DNA from: Rhodospirillales bacterium
GTDB lineage: Bacteria > Pseudomonadota > Alphaproteobacteria > Rhodospirillales > Shumkoniaceae
Direction: 5' to 3'
Assembly: GCA_014859895.1 (NCBI GenBank)
Contig: JACZKS010000117.1
Location: 1 to 32,161, forward strand
DNA: 32,161 bases
Shown: in pieces, positions 25,709 to 32,161 of the stretch
Layout: each line of letters starts with the position of its first letter
How positions within the stretch are numbered: the first letter of the stretch is position 1
Notes under the pieces: model-generated
What the model was told of the DNA's origin: nothing
The model's database searches: none
Seen by the model: only the letters and a program-made list of their open reading frames with translations
Position numbers and translations under genes: made by a program

Positions 25709-26560
25709 CTAGATATTGCTTTGCTCGGGTGGAACGCCGGGAGGCAGCCTGGCAGCACATGCCGGGTTCTTCCGCAACTCGACGTCAACGCCGATCCCGT
25801 AACAGGTCATCGAGATCGAACCCATCGAGTAGCCGCGCACAAGAGGCTCGACGGTGGCGCCCTCAGCCGCAGCAAGGCCCGCAATGTACAGCAGCGGAAT
25901 GAAATGGTCCGGTGTAGGGACGGCGAGTGCGAAGTCCGGATGTTCAGTCACCCGGAGGATATCGCCAGGATCGAGCGAAAGCTGCTTGGCGACGGCATCA
26001 TCGAACCGCTCCGCCCAGTCATAGGCGAGGGTGGGCTGGTCCCATCGCAGGCGTCGCAGGTTGTGGACGACGTTGCCGCTGGCAAGCACCATGACACCTC
26101 TCCCCCTTAGCGTCGCCAAGCGGCGAACCAGGGCGATGTGATAATCCAGCGGACGCAATGCATTGATGGACAACTGGAGGACCGGGACATCAGCCTCGGG
26201 ATAGATGTGGGCGAGAACCGACCATGTGCCGTGGTCCAAACCCCACTGGTCGCGGTCGAGCCCAATCCACTCCGGCTTCACCGCCTCGACGATCTCGCCG
26301 GCCAGATCGGGGTTCCCCTGAGCCGGGTAGTCGAACTCGAAAAGCTCCTGCGGGAAGCCGTAAAAATCGTGGATCGTGCGCGGCCGCGCCATCGCCGTGA
26401 CAGCCGTGGCGCCAAAATACCAGTGGGCGGAGATGGCGAGGATCGCCCGCGGACGTGGCAAATGCTTCCCGAACGCGCTCCAGGCTTCGGTAAAGCCGTT
26501 GTGCTCCAAGGTGTTCATCGGGCTCCCATGGCCGACGAACAGAGCGGGCACGCGGGTCAT
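25709..26560 (-). CDS. ygiD: Class III extradiol dioxygenase, DODA/YgiD type
   Basis: A 283-residue protein of the LigB-type, non-heme Fe(II)/Zn dioxygenase family. MTRVPALFVGHGSPMNTLEHN holds the first His (GHGSP), AISAHWYFGATAVT the second (SAHW), and FEFDYPAQGNP plus VLASGNVVHNLRRL the third region. The ATG at 26560 follows CGCAGGCGAC; an upstream in-frame start would add sequence not seen in the family. YgiD opens L-DOPA to 4,5-seco-DOPA in vitro; physiological catechol substrates are unknown. The AraC/GlxA gene lies 121 bases upstream on the same strand and may control it. Confidence 0.9.
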   Translation of the reverse strand: MTRVPALFVGHGSPMNTLEHNGFTEAWSAFGKHLPRPRAILAISAHWYFGATAVTAMARPRTIHDFYGFPQELFEFDYPAQGNPDLAGEIVEAVKPEWIGLDRDQWGLDHGTWSVLAHIYPEADVPVLQLSINALRPLDYHIALVRRLATLRGRGVMVLASGNVVHNLRRLRWDQPTLAYDWAERFDDAVAKQLSLDPGDILRVTEHPDFALAVPTPDHFIPLLYIAGLAAAEGATVEPLVRGYSMGSISMTCYGIGVDVELRKNPACAARLPPGVPPEQSNI

Positions 26561-26681
26561 CGGGAGTCGCCTGCGATCACGAGATACCGTGCAGCCATGC
26601 CTTGCTCCTTTGATCAGAGGGAACGCCGCGCCCGCAGACAGAAGGCGGTCGTTCAATCCAAACTGGACAATAGATGGGGTC

Positions 26682-27734
26682 TCAGTTCCCCTTTGATCCC
26701 TTCACCATTCGATTTCCAGGCCGCGCGTCCTGGGAACCCGACCGGGCATAGTCGGGAATCCTGAAGCGGCGGCGATAGTCGCCGGGCGAGATGCCTGTCA
26801 GGCGCCGGAACAGGCGGCTGAACGAGGAGGCGTCCTCGTAGCCAACTTCGCGGCCGATCGCATCCACGGGGGCGGAGCCGGTCTCGAGCATCTGCTTCGC
26901 CTCCTCGATGCGCAGCGCCTGGACATAGGCAAGCGGCGAGTAACCGGTGGCCGCCCTGAACCGGCGGTCGAACGTGCGCTTGGGCAAGCCCGATACCCGC
27001 GCCACCTCGGCGACGACATCCGCGCACTCGTAATTCTCGGCAAGCCAGGCCTGGCACTTGAGGACCACGCCGTCCCCGTGAACGACATTGGCGGCCATCG
27101 AGGCATAGGGCAGCTGTCCGTCGCGGTGCCACTGGTAGAGGAAGAACCTGGAAATACGGATCGCTTCCTCGCTGCCGCCATAGCGGGCGATGAGGAGGAG
27201 CGAGAGATCCTGCCACGACGAAGCACCGCCGCAGGCGATGATGCTGTGGCCGTCGCCGGTCTGGACCAGGATGCGGTCTTCATGCAGGCGGACGTCGGGG
27301 AACTCGCGGCGGAACACGGGCACGTGGCTCCAATGCGTCGTCGTCTCGCGGCCGGAGAGCAGCCCGGCCGCGGCCAACACCAGGGAGCCGCCACAGGCCG
27401 AGCAGATCAGGGCGCCGTTTTGGTGCATCTTCGCGATCCACGCGACGAGCCGGCGATCGAGGGCATGAAGCTCCTCCGGCGTCAGCACGATGACGTTCGG
27501 CACGAACACGATGTCCGTCTGCTCGATGTCGTCGATTGAATCCTGGGGAACGATGCTGACGCCGGTGATGAGCTCGAGCGGCCCGTGCTCGGCCGCCACG
27601 ATGCGCGGCTCGAAGAGCGGCTCGCCGGGCGGAACCTTGAAAAACCTCCCCGCCGCCCAGAGCGTATCGAAGACGCCGTAAATGATCGAGGGATCGCATT
27701 CCCGAAAGACGACGATGCTGACGCGTATCGGCAC
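26682..27734 (-). CDS. GlxA-type AraC-family transcription regulator
   Basis: A 350-residue regulator with an N-terminal DJ-1/PfpI-like sensor (VSIVVFRECDPSIIYGVFDTL, SACGGSLVLAAAGLL with a Cys in the nucleophile-elbow position) and a C-terminal AraC DNA-binding domain of two helix-turn-helix units (VAEVARVSGLPKRTFDRRF, AIGREVGYEDASSFSRLFRR). A GTG at 27734 is preferred: GGAGG lies eight bases upstream and MPIRVSIVVF matches the family start, while upstream ATG codons add a basic, nonconserved stretch. Ligands of the sensor are unknown. Downstream on the same strand is the dioxygenase; divergently across a 194-base gap, with a palindrome, is the beta-propeller gene. Confidence 0.9.
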   Translation of the reverse strand: MPIRVSIVVFRECDPSIIYGVFDTLWAAGRFFKVPPGEPLFEPRIVAAEHGPLELITGVSIVPQDSIDDIEQTDIVFVPNVIVLTPEELHALDRRLVAWIAKMHQNGALICSACGGSLVLAAAGLLSGRETTTHWSHVPVFRREFPDVRLHEDRILVQTGDGHSIIACGGASSWQDLSLLLIARYGGSEEAIRISRFFLYQWHRDGQLPYASMAANVVHGDGVVLKCQAWLAENYECADVVAEVARVSGLPKRTFDRRFRAATGYSPLAYVQALRIEEAKQMLETGSAPVDAIGREVGYEDASSFSRLFRRLTGISPGDYRRRFRIPDYARSGSQDARPGNRMVKGSKGN

Positions 27735-27860
27735 CGGTTGTCCTCCTGCGTGGCCCATCTCGCACGGTTCCGGCCAGTTTGCCTCTCTCGCGCGGGCCAC
27801 GCCACGTCTATCTTCGCGCCCGACGTGCCGAGGGGGCACGACCGCATCATGAAACCGACA

Positions 27861-27898
27861 GTGAAGGACGGAGGCTGGCCTCAGGCCAGTCCGTTCAC
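27861..27898. promoter_or_regulatory. Imperfect palindrome in the glxA-propeller divergent promoter region
   Basis: GTGAA...TTCAC outer arms enclose CGG...CCG and a perfect core, CTGGCC TCA GGCCAG (27875-27889). It ends 29 bases before the beta-propeller start. It could be an operator for the divergent GlxA-type regulator or an mRNA hairpin; no T-run follows. Confidence 0.5.
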
Positions 27899-27927
27899 GT
27901 CTTCACCCAACACGGAAGAAAAATGCC

Positions 27928-29073
27928 ATGAAACGCCTGATCCACTCACTTCTCACGACCGGCATCCTCGCGCTTGCCGCCACCACCGCGCAGGCGGAGC
28001 AGACGGCCCTCGTCCTCTATGAAACCAAGGGCCAGCAGGCCATCCGCCAGGAGGGGATCGCCTTCGTCGAACTCGACCCGAAGGCGCCGGACTATGGACG
28101 GGTCCTCGCCCAGATCCCGCTGCCGCCGGACGTGGTCTCCCACCACATCTTCTACAACCCCACGCGCGACCGGGCCTACATCACCTCGCTCGGCCGCCCC
28201 GAGCTGTGGGTGCTCGACGTGACGCGCTTCCCCTACCGGACGAAGGTCGTGCCCGTTCCCGGCTGCGACGTGGGCGAGGACCTCGCCTTTTCCAAAGCGC
28301 AGAACCGCTGGTATCTCACCTGCATGGGAAGCTCGGTCGTTATCGTCGGCGACGCGAAGACGGACAAGGTGCTCGACATCCTCCCGCTGCCGGCGCCCTA
28401 TCCGCACGGCATCACCGTCCATGACGGCATCGACCGGATGCTGGTGACGAGCACCATCAACCCCAAGGACCCGAAGGATGCCGGCGAATCGATCGTGGTC
28501 ATCCAGCCGAGCACCGGCAAGGTCCTGTCGACGCACAAGGTCTCGGACAAGCCGTCGCCCTCGGGCACGGCGCCCGTCGAGGCGTTCTTCGTCCCGGGAA
28601 CCGAGCCGCCGGTCGCCTACATCACCAATATGAACGAGGGCCGCATCTGGATCGCCGAATGGCAGCCGAAGAAAAAGACGTTCAGCTTCCGCGGCAATTT
28701 CGATTTCGCCGCGATCGGCCAAGGGGTGCCGCTCGAAGTCTACTTCAACGCCGCGGGCGACCGGGCTTACGTGACCACGGCGCTGCCGGGGCATCTCAAC
28801 GCCTTCGACATCTCCGACCCGCGCGCACCCAGGCACCTCTATGCGGTCGAGGCGGCGGGCGGCGCCCACCACCTGGTCTTCTCGCCCGACGGCAATCGCG
28901 CCTATGTGCAGAACAGCCTGATCAACATCCCCGGCATGAACGACGGCTCGATTTCCGTGATCGACCTGGTGGCAGGCAAGAAGCTCGCCAGCATCGACAC
29001 GCTCAAAGACGCGGGCCTCACGATCAACACGATCATGCTGACACCCGAGGCCGAGGACTCTCACGCCCATTGA
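27928..29073 (+). CDS. Exported beta-propeller (YncE/YVTN-like) protein
   Basis: A 381-residue protein. A signal peptide is clear (MKRLIHSLLTTGILALAATTAQA, cleavage near residue 23). The rest is a seven-blade-type propeller with repeated strands: YNPTRDRAYITSLGRPELWVLDV, VIVGDAKTDKVLDILPLP, VIQPSTGKVLSTHKV, AYITNMNEGRIWIAEW, FNAAGDRAYVTTALPGHLNAFDI, FSPDGNRAYVQNSLI and SISVIDLVAGKKLASIDTL. YncE-type proteins lie in the periplasm and bind diverse ligands or nucleic acid; none is assigned. It ends in HAH, a possible metal site. GGAAGAAAAATGCC precedes the ATG. Confidence 0.88.
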   Translation: MKRLIHSLLTTGILALAATTAQAEQTALVLYETKGQQAIRQEGIAFVELDPKAPDYGRVLAQIPLPPDVVSHHIFYNPTRDRAYITSLGRPELWVLDVTRFPYRTKVVPVPGCDVGEDLAFSKAQNRWYLTCMGSSVVIVGDAKTDKVLDILPLPAPYPHGITVHDGIDRMLVTSTINPKDPKDAGESIVVIQPSTGKVLSTHKVSDKPSPSGTAPVEAFFVPGTEPPVAYITNMNEGRIWIAEWQPKKKTFSFRGNFDFAAIGQGVPLEVYFNAAGDRAYVTTALPGHLNAFDISDPRAPRHLYAVEAAGGAHHLVFSPDGNRAYVQNSLINIPGMNDGSISVIDLVAGKKLASIDTLKDAGLTINTIMLTPEAEDSHAH

Positions 29074-29120
29074 CACCACTGCCGCCCGCGGGGCCACTGG
29101 CGCCGCGGGCGCGATGGCGG

Positions 29121-29180
29121 CGGCCGTTGACACTCCCGTCCCGTCGCCCCAGATGTGGGGCCGACGGTCGATCGACGGAG
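29121..29180 (+). repeat. 60-base dispersed repeat, copy B
   Basis: Identical over 60 bases to 15620-15679, same orientation. Here it lies 47 bases after the beta-propeller stop, with its hairpin at 29141-29167 and the palindrome GTCGATCGAC beside it. No gdx gene follows; the sequence downstream differs from copy A immediately after GGAG. Confidence 0.85.
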
Positions 29181-29227
29181 ACGGCATGGCGAAGGTCAAC
29201 GCGTGGGCGCCGCCCCCGCCCCCATGC

Positions 29228-29270
29228 GTCATGCCCGCACTTGTTGCACGGCTGTCCGGGGATCCACGAC
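29228..29270. repeat. Degenerate intergenic palindromic element
   Basis: GTCATGCCCGCACTTGTTGC followed by GGGGATCCACGAC resembles the alphaproteobacterial REP type that reads ATGCCCGC...GCGGGCATCCACG. The second arm is damaged by an insertion (ACGGCTGTCC), so the stem is weak. It lies between copy B of the 60-base repeat and the citrate-lyase-like gene. Confidence 0.4.
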
Positions 29271-29294
29271 TTCGGGCCGACGCGGATGGCCCCG

Positions 29295-32006
29295 TCAGAC
29301 CACGAAGCCGCAGGCGTTGGCGGGGGTGCGGGTGTCCATGTTGCGGCCGCGGTTGAGGTGGTCGTCGATTTCCGCCGCGCAGCCGATCATGCGCCCATAG
29401 AGGAACACCGTGAACGCCGCCGATTCGAGATCCTTCTCGGTCAACCTTCCGGCCTTGTAGTCCTTCCACAGCACCGCCAGCAGCAGCGAGGCGATGACGG
29501 CGTCGACGTTGACGCAGAAGACGTAGCGCGACGCGCCGGCGGCATAGAGCGCCTGCACCAGCTCGCAATAAAAGGCGTGGAAGATGTTGTATTCGCCGCG
29601 TTCCTCGAGCAGCCGGGCGATGAAGCGCTCGCGCGGGTCGTAGTTGACGGCCTTGCCCTTGAACACCGGATGATGGACGCCCGGCAGCGCGCGGGTTTCA
29701 TCGCCCATCTCCTTGCTTTGCGCCTTCTCGGCCTTGTAGGCCGCGGCGAATTCCGCCGCCATCGCCTTGAGGTCGAGGCCGTGGCCGGCATCCGTCGGGT
29801 CCTTGAGGCCGGTCGCCTTGAAGCGCTCCAGCAGGAAGGCCATACCCTCGAAGCCGTTGCCGCCGTGCGAGTACCCGGTGTGGGTCAGGAAACCGACCAT
29901 GCCCTTGTTGATCTGCACCCGCCCGGGGGTCTGCGGCCCGTCGGCCGAAACCGCGCCCTTGGCGCCCTGGGCCGAGATCGAGCCGGGGCCGTTGGAGATC
30001 AGAAGCCCGATCAGCATCTGCAGCGGCCGGGCCTCGTCGCCCTCGGGCTTCTTGCCGGTGATGGCCAGGAACATCAGGTCGGCCACCGTCCAGTGGCCGA
30101 ACCGCTCGGCGCGCGGAATGCCGTAGAGCGAGCCACGCTGGTGATGGCGCCCCGGAATGGTCGCCCCGATCATCACGCCATAGAGGCGCAGGTACCACGG
30201 CAGGGTTTCCGCCGTCAGGCGCGAGATGCGCTTGCGCATCAGCGGCCCCCACGAGATGGTCAGCGCGATGGCGGCCAGGATGGCGTCGCGCGACGGGCGC
30301 CCGTTCAGCGTGCCGAGGAAGGCCAGGAAGGCCGAGGTGCTGCCGCGATCGCTGACCGCCTTCAGCATGGCTTCGGGCCTGGGATCGTCCGCCTCGGCGG
30401 GGGTGGCCATGAACAGCGTGCGGGTCGCCTCGTCCACCGCGATGGCCGAGAAGTCGAAGCCCTCGTCGCGCGAATCCTTGAGCCCCGAGTGGGCGAAAAG
30501 ATCGATCAGCGCCCGCGTGCAGGCCAGCGCCCGCTCGACCCGCTTGGGGCCGATGATCGAGGCCGCCGCCGCCATCACGCTGTTGGGCGAATTGCCGGCG
30601 TCGCGGGCGGCGTCGGCGGCGATCAGCGTGGCGTCGCCGACCAGGTTGACCTCGGCGGCGATCGCGATGTCGAGCATCTTGCGGTCGTTCTCGCCGCAGA
30701 TCTCGTGCACCAGCGGCAGGGCGAAATTGGCCTCCAGCGGTTCCATGGCGAGGTCGAGCACCGAGTGGCCGTGCACGCTGGTGACCTGGGTCTGGCCGTC
30801 CATGACCGAGGCGCCGGACTTGTCCTTCATGCCCTGGCGCGGGATGACGGCGCCGATCTGGCGTTGCAGGGCGACGATCTGCGCCGCGTAGGGCTCGGGC
30901 GCCGTCACCACCGGCAGGTCGAGCTCGGCCGGCAATTGGATGCCCTGGGTATTGGCCAGCCAGGGCTTCAGCGTCAGCGTGCCGCGCGGCGCGAAATCGG
31001 GCTTGGCGCCATGAAGCTTCATCACCGCGCTCAGCGCGGCCGGGATCAGGGCGATGTTGGTGACCAGCGCGCCCTTGGCCGAGCAGACCGGGTGTTCGGG
31101 CGTGAATTCGGCCTCGACGCCCAAGGATTCCAGGAACCAGCGTTCCTTGTCCTCGGCGCTGTCGCCGGAACCCGCCATCGCGCCTGCGTGGCCGACGGCG
31201 CGCGTGATCTTCGATTTCCAGCGGCCGACCACGCAGGCGACGATGGGCTTGCCGAAATCCACCCCGCGTTCGTAATAGCCGCCCGGCTCGCAATAAAGGA
31301 CGGCGGCGGCCGAGCGGTCGTCGTTCTTGAGCCCGTGGGCGAAGTCGCGCGCCGCGTAGTGGATGTAAACGTCTTTTCCCGAGGAGATCACCGTCGTGGT
31401 GCCCCAGCCTTCCATGGCCAGGTACTGGGCGATGGTGGTGGTGAAGCCCCCGGAGTTGGAGAAGATGGCGATCGAGCCCTTGAACAGCGATTCGTCGGGA
31501 TGGTCGCCGCCCAGCGCGCCGCCGATGCGCACATGGTTCCAGGAATCGGCGATGCCCAGACAGTTGGCGCCGAAGATGTCGATGCCGTTGATCTGCCCCA
31601 GCGCCCGGATCTCGCGGGCGTCGTGGACCGAGACCTTCTCGGTCAGGATGACGATCTTCTCCAGCGCCGCGTTGACGCGGATCAGCTCGGCGACGCCGTC
31701 GCGCACGCCGGACGGCGGCAGGTAGACCACGCCGGTGTTGAAGGTGAGCCCGGCGTCGAGCCCCTCCAGCACGTTGTTGAAGACCGGAATGTCGCCGGCC
31801 GGCGTCGCCAGGACCTGGCCGCGCCGCCCGGCCGAGGTGCCGAACGCCACGTTGCCGCCCGAGAAGGCGTGGCTGATGGGGGTGACGACCTTGGACTCGC
31901 CGCCCAGGAGGTTTAGCACGCAGACGCGGTCCTTGGCCGTCGCGATGTCGGCCAGCGAGTTCACGCCCATGTAGTACGGGAAACCCTCGATCCCTTTTTT
32001 GAACAT
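29295..32006 (-). CDS. Fusion of succinyl-CoA-ligase-alpha-like and citrate-synthase/citryl-CoA-lyase-like domains (ATP-citrate-lyase-like)
   Basis: A 903-residue protein. Residues 1-330 have the CoA-binding and ligase fold of SucD: FGANCLGIAD (146-154), IFSNSGGFTTTIAQYL and the phospho-His loop RAVGHAGAMAG (H273). Residues 330-545 are a linker region. The last about 360 residues resemble citrate synthase/citryl-CoA lyase: HTGYSHGGNGFEGMAF, LPGVHHPVFKGKAVNYDPRERF (the catalytic His/Arg loop) and VFCVNVDAVIASLLLAV. This is the layout of ATP-citrate lyase large subunits, but it is longer than the usual about 610 residues. The ATP-grasp (beta) half is not seen and would lie to the right. The ATG at 32006 follows GGGGAAGAGGACG. 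It could also use a related CoA ester such as malyl- or methylcitryl-CoA. Confidence 0.82.
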   Translation of the reverse strand: MFKKGIEGFPYYMGVNSLADIATAKDRVCVLNLLGGESKVVTPISHAFSGGNVAFGTSAGRRGQVLATPAGDIPVFNNVLEGLDAGLTFNTGVVYLPPSGVRDGVAELIRVNAALEKIVILTEKVSVHDAREIRALGQINGIDIFGANCLGIADSWNHVRIGGALGGDHPDESLFKGSIAIFSNSGGFTTTIAQYLAMEGWGTTTVISSGKDVYIHYAARDFAHGLKNDDRSAAAVLYCEPGGYYERGVDFGKPIVACVVGRWKSKITRAVGHAGAMAGSGDSAEDKERWFLESLGVEAEFTPEHPVCSAKGALVTNIALIPAALSAVMKLHGAKPDFAPRGTLTLKPWLANTQGIQLPAELDLPVVTAPEPYAAQIVALQRQIGAVIPRQGMKDKSGASVMDGQTQVTSVHGHSVLDLAMEPLEANFALPLVHEICGENDRKMLDIAIAAEVNLVGDATLIAADAARDAGNSPNSVMAAAASIIGPKRVERALACTRALIDLFAHSGLKDSRDEGFDFSAIAVDEATRTLFMATPAEADDPRPEAMLKAVSDRGSTSAFLAFLGTLNGRPSRDAILAAIALTISWGPLMRKRISRLTAETLPWYLRLYGVMIGATIPGRHHQRGSLYGIPRAERFGHWTVADLMFLAITGKKPEGDEARPLQMLIGLLISNGPGSISAQGAKGAVSADGPQTPGRVQINKGMVGFLTHTGYSHGGNGFEGMAFLLERFKATGLKDPTDAGHGLDLKAMAAEFAAAYKAEKAQSKEMGDETRALPGVHHPVFKGKAVNYDPRERFIARLLEERGEYNIFHAFYCELVQALYAAGASRYVFCVNVDAVIASLLLAVLWKDYKAGRLTEKDLESAAFTVFLYGRMIGCAAEIDDHLNRGRNMDTRTPANACGFVV

Positions 32007-32064
32007 CGTCCTCTTCCCCTAAAGCATTGTGCGCCCGGATGGCACCACGCCCGCATCGTCACCG

Positions 32065-32156
32065 CCCCCCCCCCCTACCCTCCCCCACGAGGGGGGAGGG
32101 AAGTGAAGAATGGCATCGCGCCCCTTTTCCCCTTCTCCCTGGATGGGGGAGGGAGT
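32065..32156. repeat. C-run and GC-rich inverted repeats upstream of the citrate-lyase-like gene
   Basis: A run of 11 C (32065-32075) is followed by CCCTCCCCC, loop ACGAG, GGGGGAGGG (32078-32100), then a second hairpin TTCTCCCT-GGAT-GGGGGAGGGA near 32134-32154. The pair is a GC-rich intergenic repeat of the CCCTCCCC/GGGGAGGG type seen in many alphaproteobacterial genomes. Both hairpins lie before the leftward gene starting at 32006, so they could affect its promoter or leader. Confidence 0.5.
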
Positions 32157-32161
32157 GGAGG

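Noticed and set aside
28659-31916. A 1085-codon open frame on the plus strand across the propeller and citrate-lyase-like genes
   Set aside because: It runs antisense to a protein with conserved SucD and citrate-synthase motifs, overlaps another real gene, and has no recognisable domain.

Overview
The window is GC-rich bacterial DNA, with GTG and TTG starts after good Shine-Dalgarno sequences. Gene content (an alphaproteobacterial-style core, two Gdx exporters, an N-type ATPase, a SucD/citrate-synthase-type fusion, GGGAATCC-type intergenic palindromes) suggests an alphaproteobacterium, perhaps Rhodospirillales. That placement is inference from family content, not a database match.

Layout. 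1-4.5 kb is ordinary metabolism: the 5' part of a BtuF/FecB-like binding protein on the minus strand, a cupin plus FMN-reductase pair, a class I/II aminotransferase, and a convergent O-acetylserine sulfhydrylase fused to a glutaredoxin. 4.5-11.1 kb is an accessory island with visibly lower GC. It holds a PIN-like protein, a protein with an R-x4-H HEPN-type motif, and, convergent to these, a tiny acidic protein overlapping a Rad50-like ATPase with a CPLC hook and a C-terminal Cys cluster. Its right edge is scarred by an IS5-type transposase tail and a broken DUF4143 gene. This resembles a defence or conflict locus and is the best candidate for an undescribed system.

11.2-16.0 kb holds a two-domain GT4 glycosyltransferase and a GH130 mannoside phosphorylase-like protein, flanked by two directly repeated, about 91% identical guanidinium exporter genes. 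16.2-17.0 kb has two small envelope proteins and a REP-type palindrome pair.

17.2-25.2 kb is a complete N-ATPase operon on the minus strand, in the diagnostic order atpD-C-Q-R-B-E-F-A-G. There is no separate delta gene, and the long b subunit appears to carry a delta-like part. A PPK2 polyphosphate kinase gene and a 58-codon ORF ending in an ATGA overlap with atpD lie just upstream, so polyphosphate-nucleotide chemistry and ATP-driven ion pumping may be co-expressed.

25.7-32.0 kb holds a DODA/YgiD-type dioxygenase under a GlxA-type AraC regulator, a divergent secreted beta-propeller protein, and a 903-residue fusion of succinyl-CoA-ligase-alpha-like and citrate-synthase/citryl-CoA-lyase-like domains. 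A perfect 60-bp repeat occurs at 15620-15679 and again at 29121-29180. No tRNA, rRNA or CRISPR array was seen.
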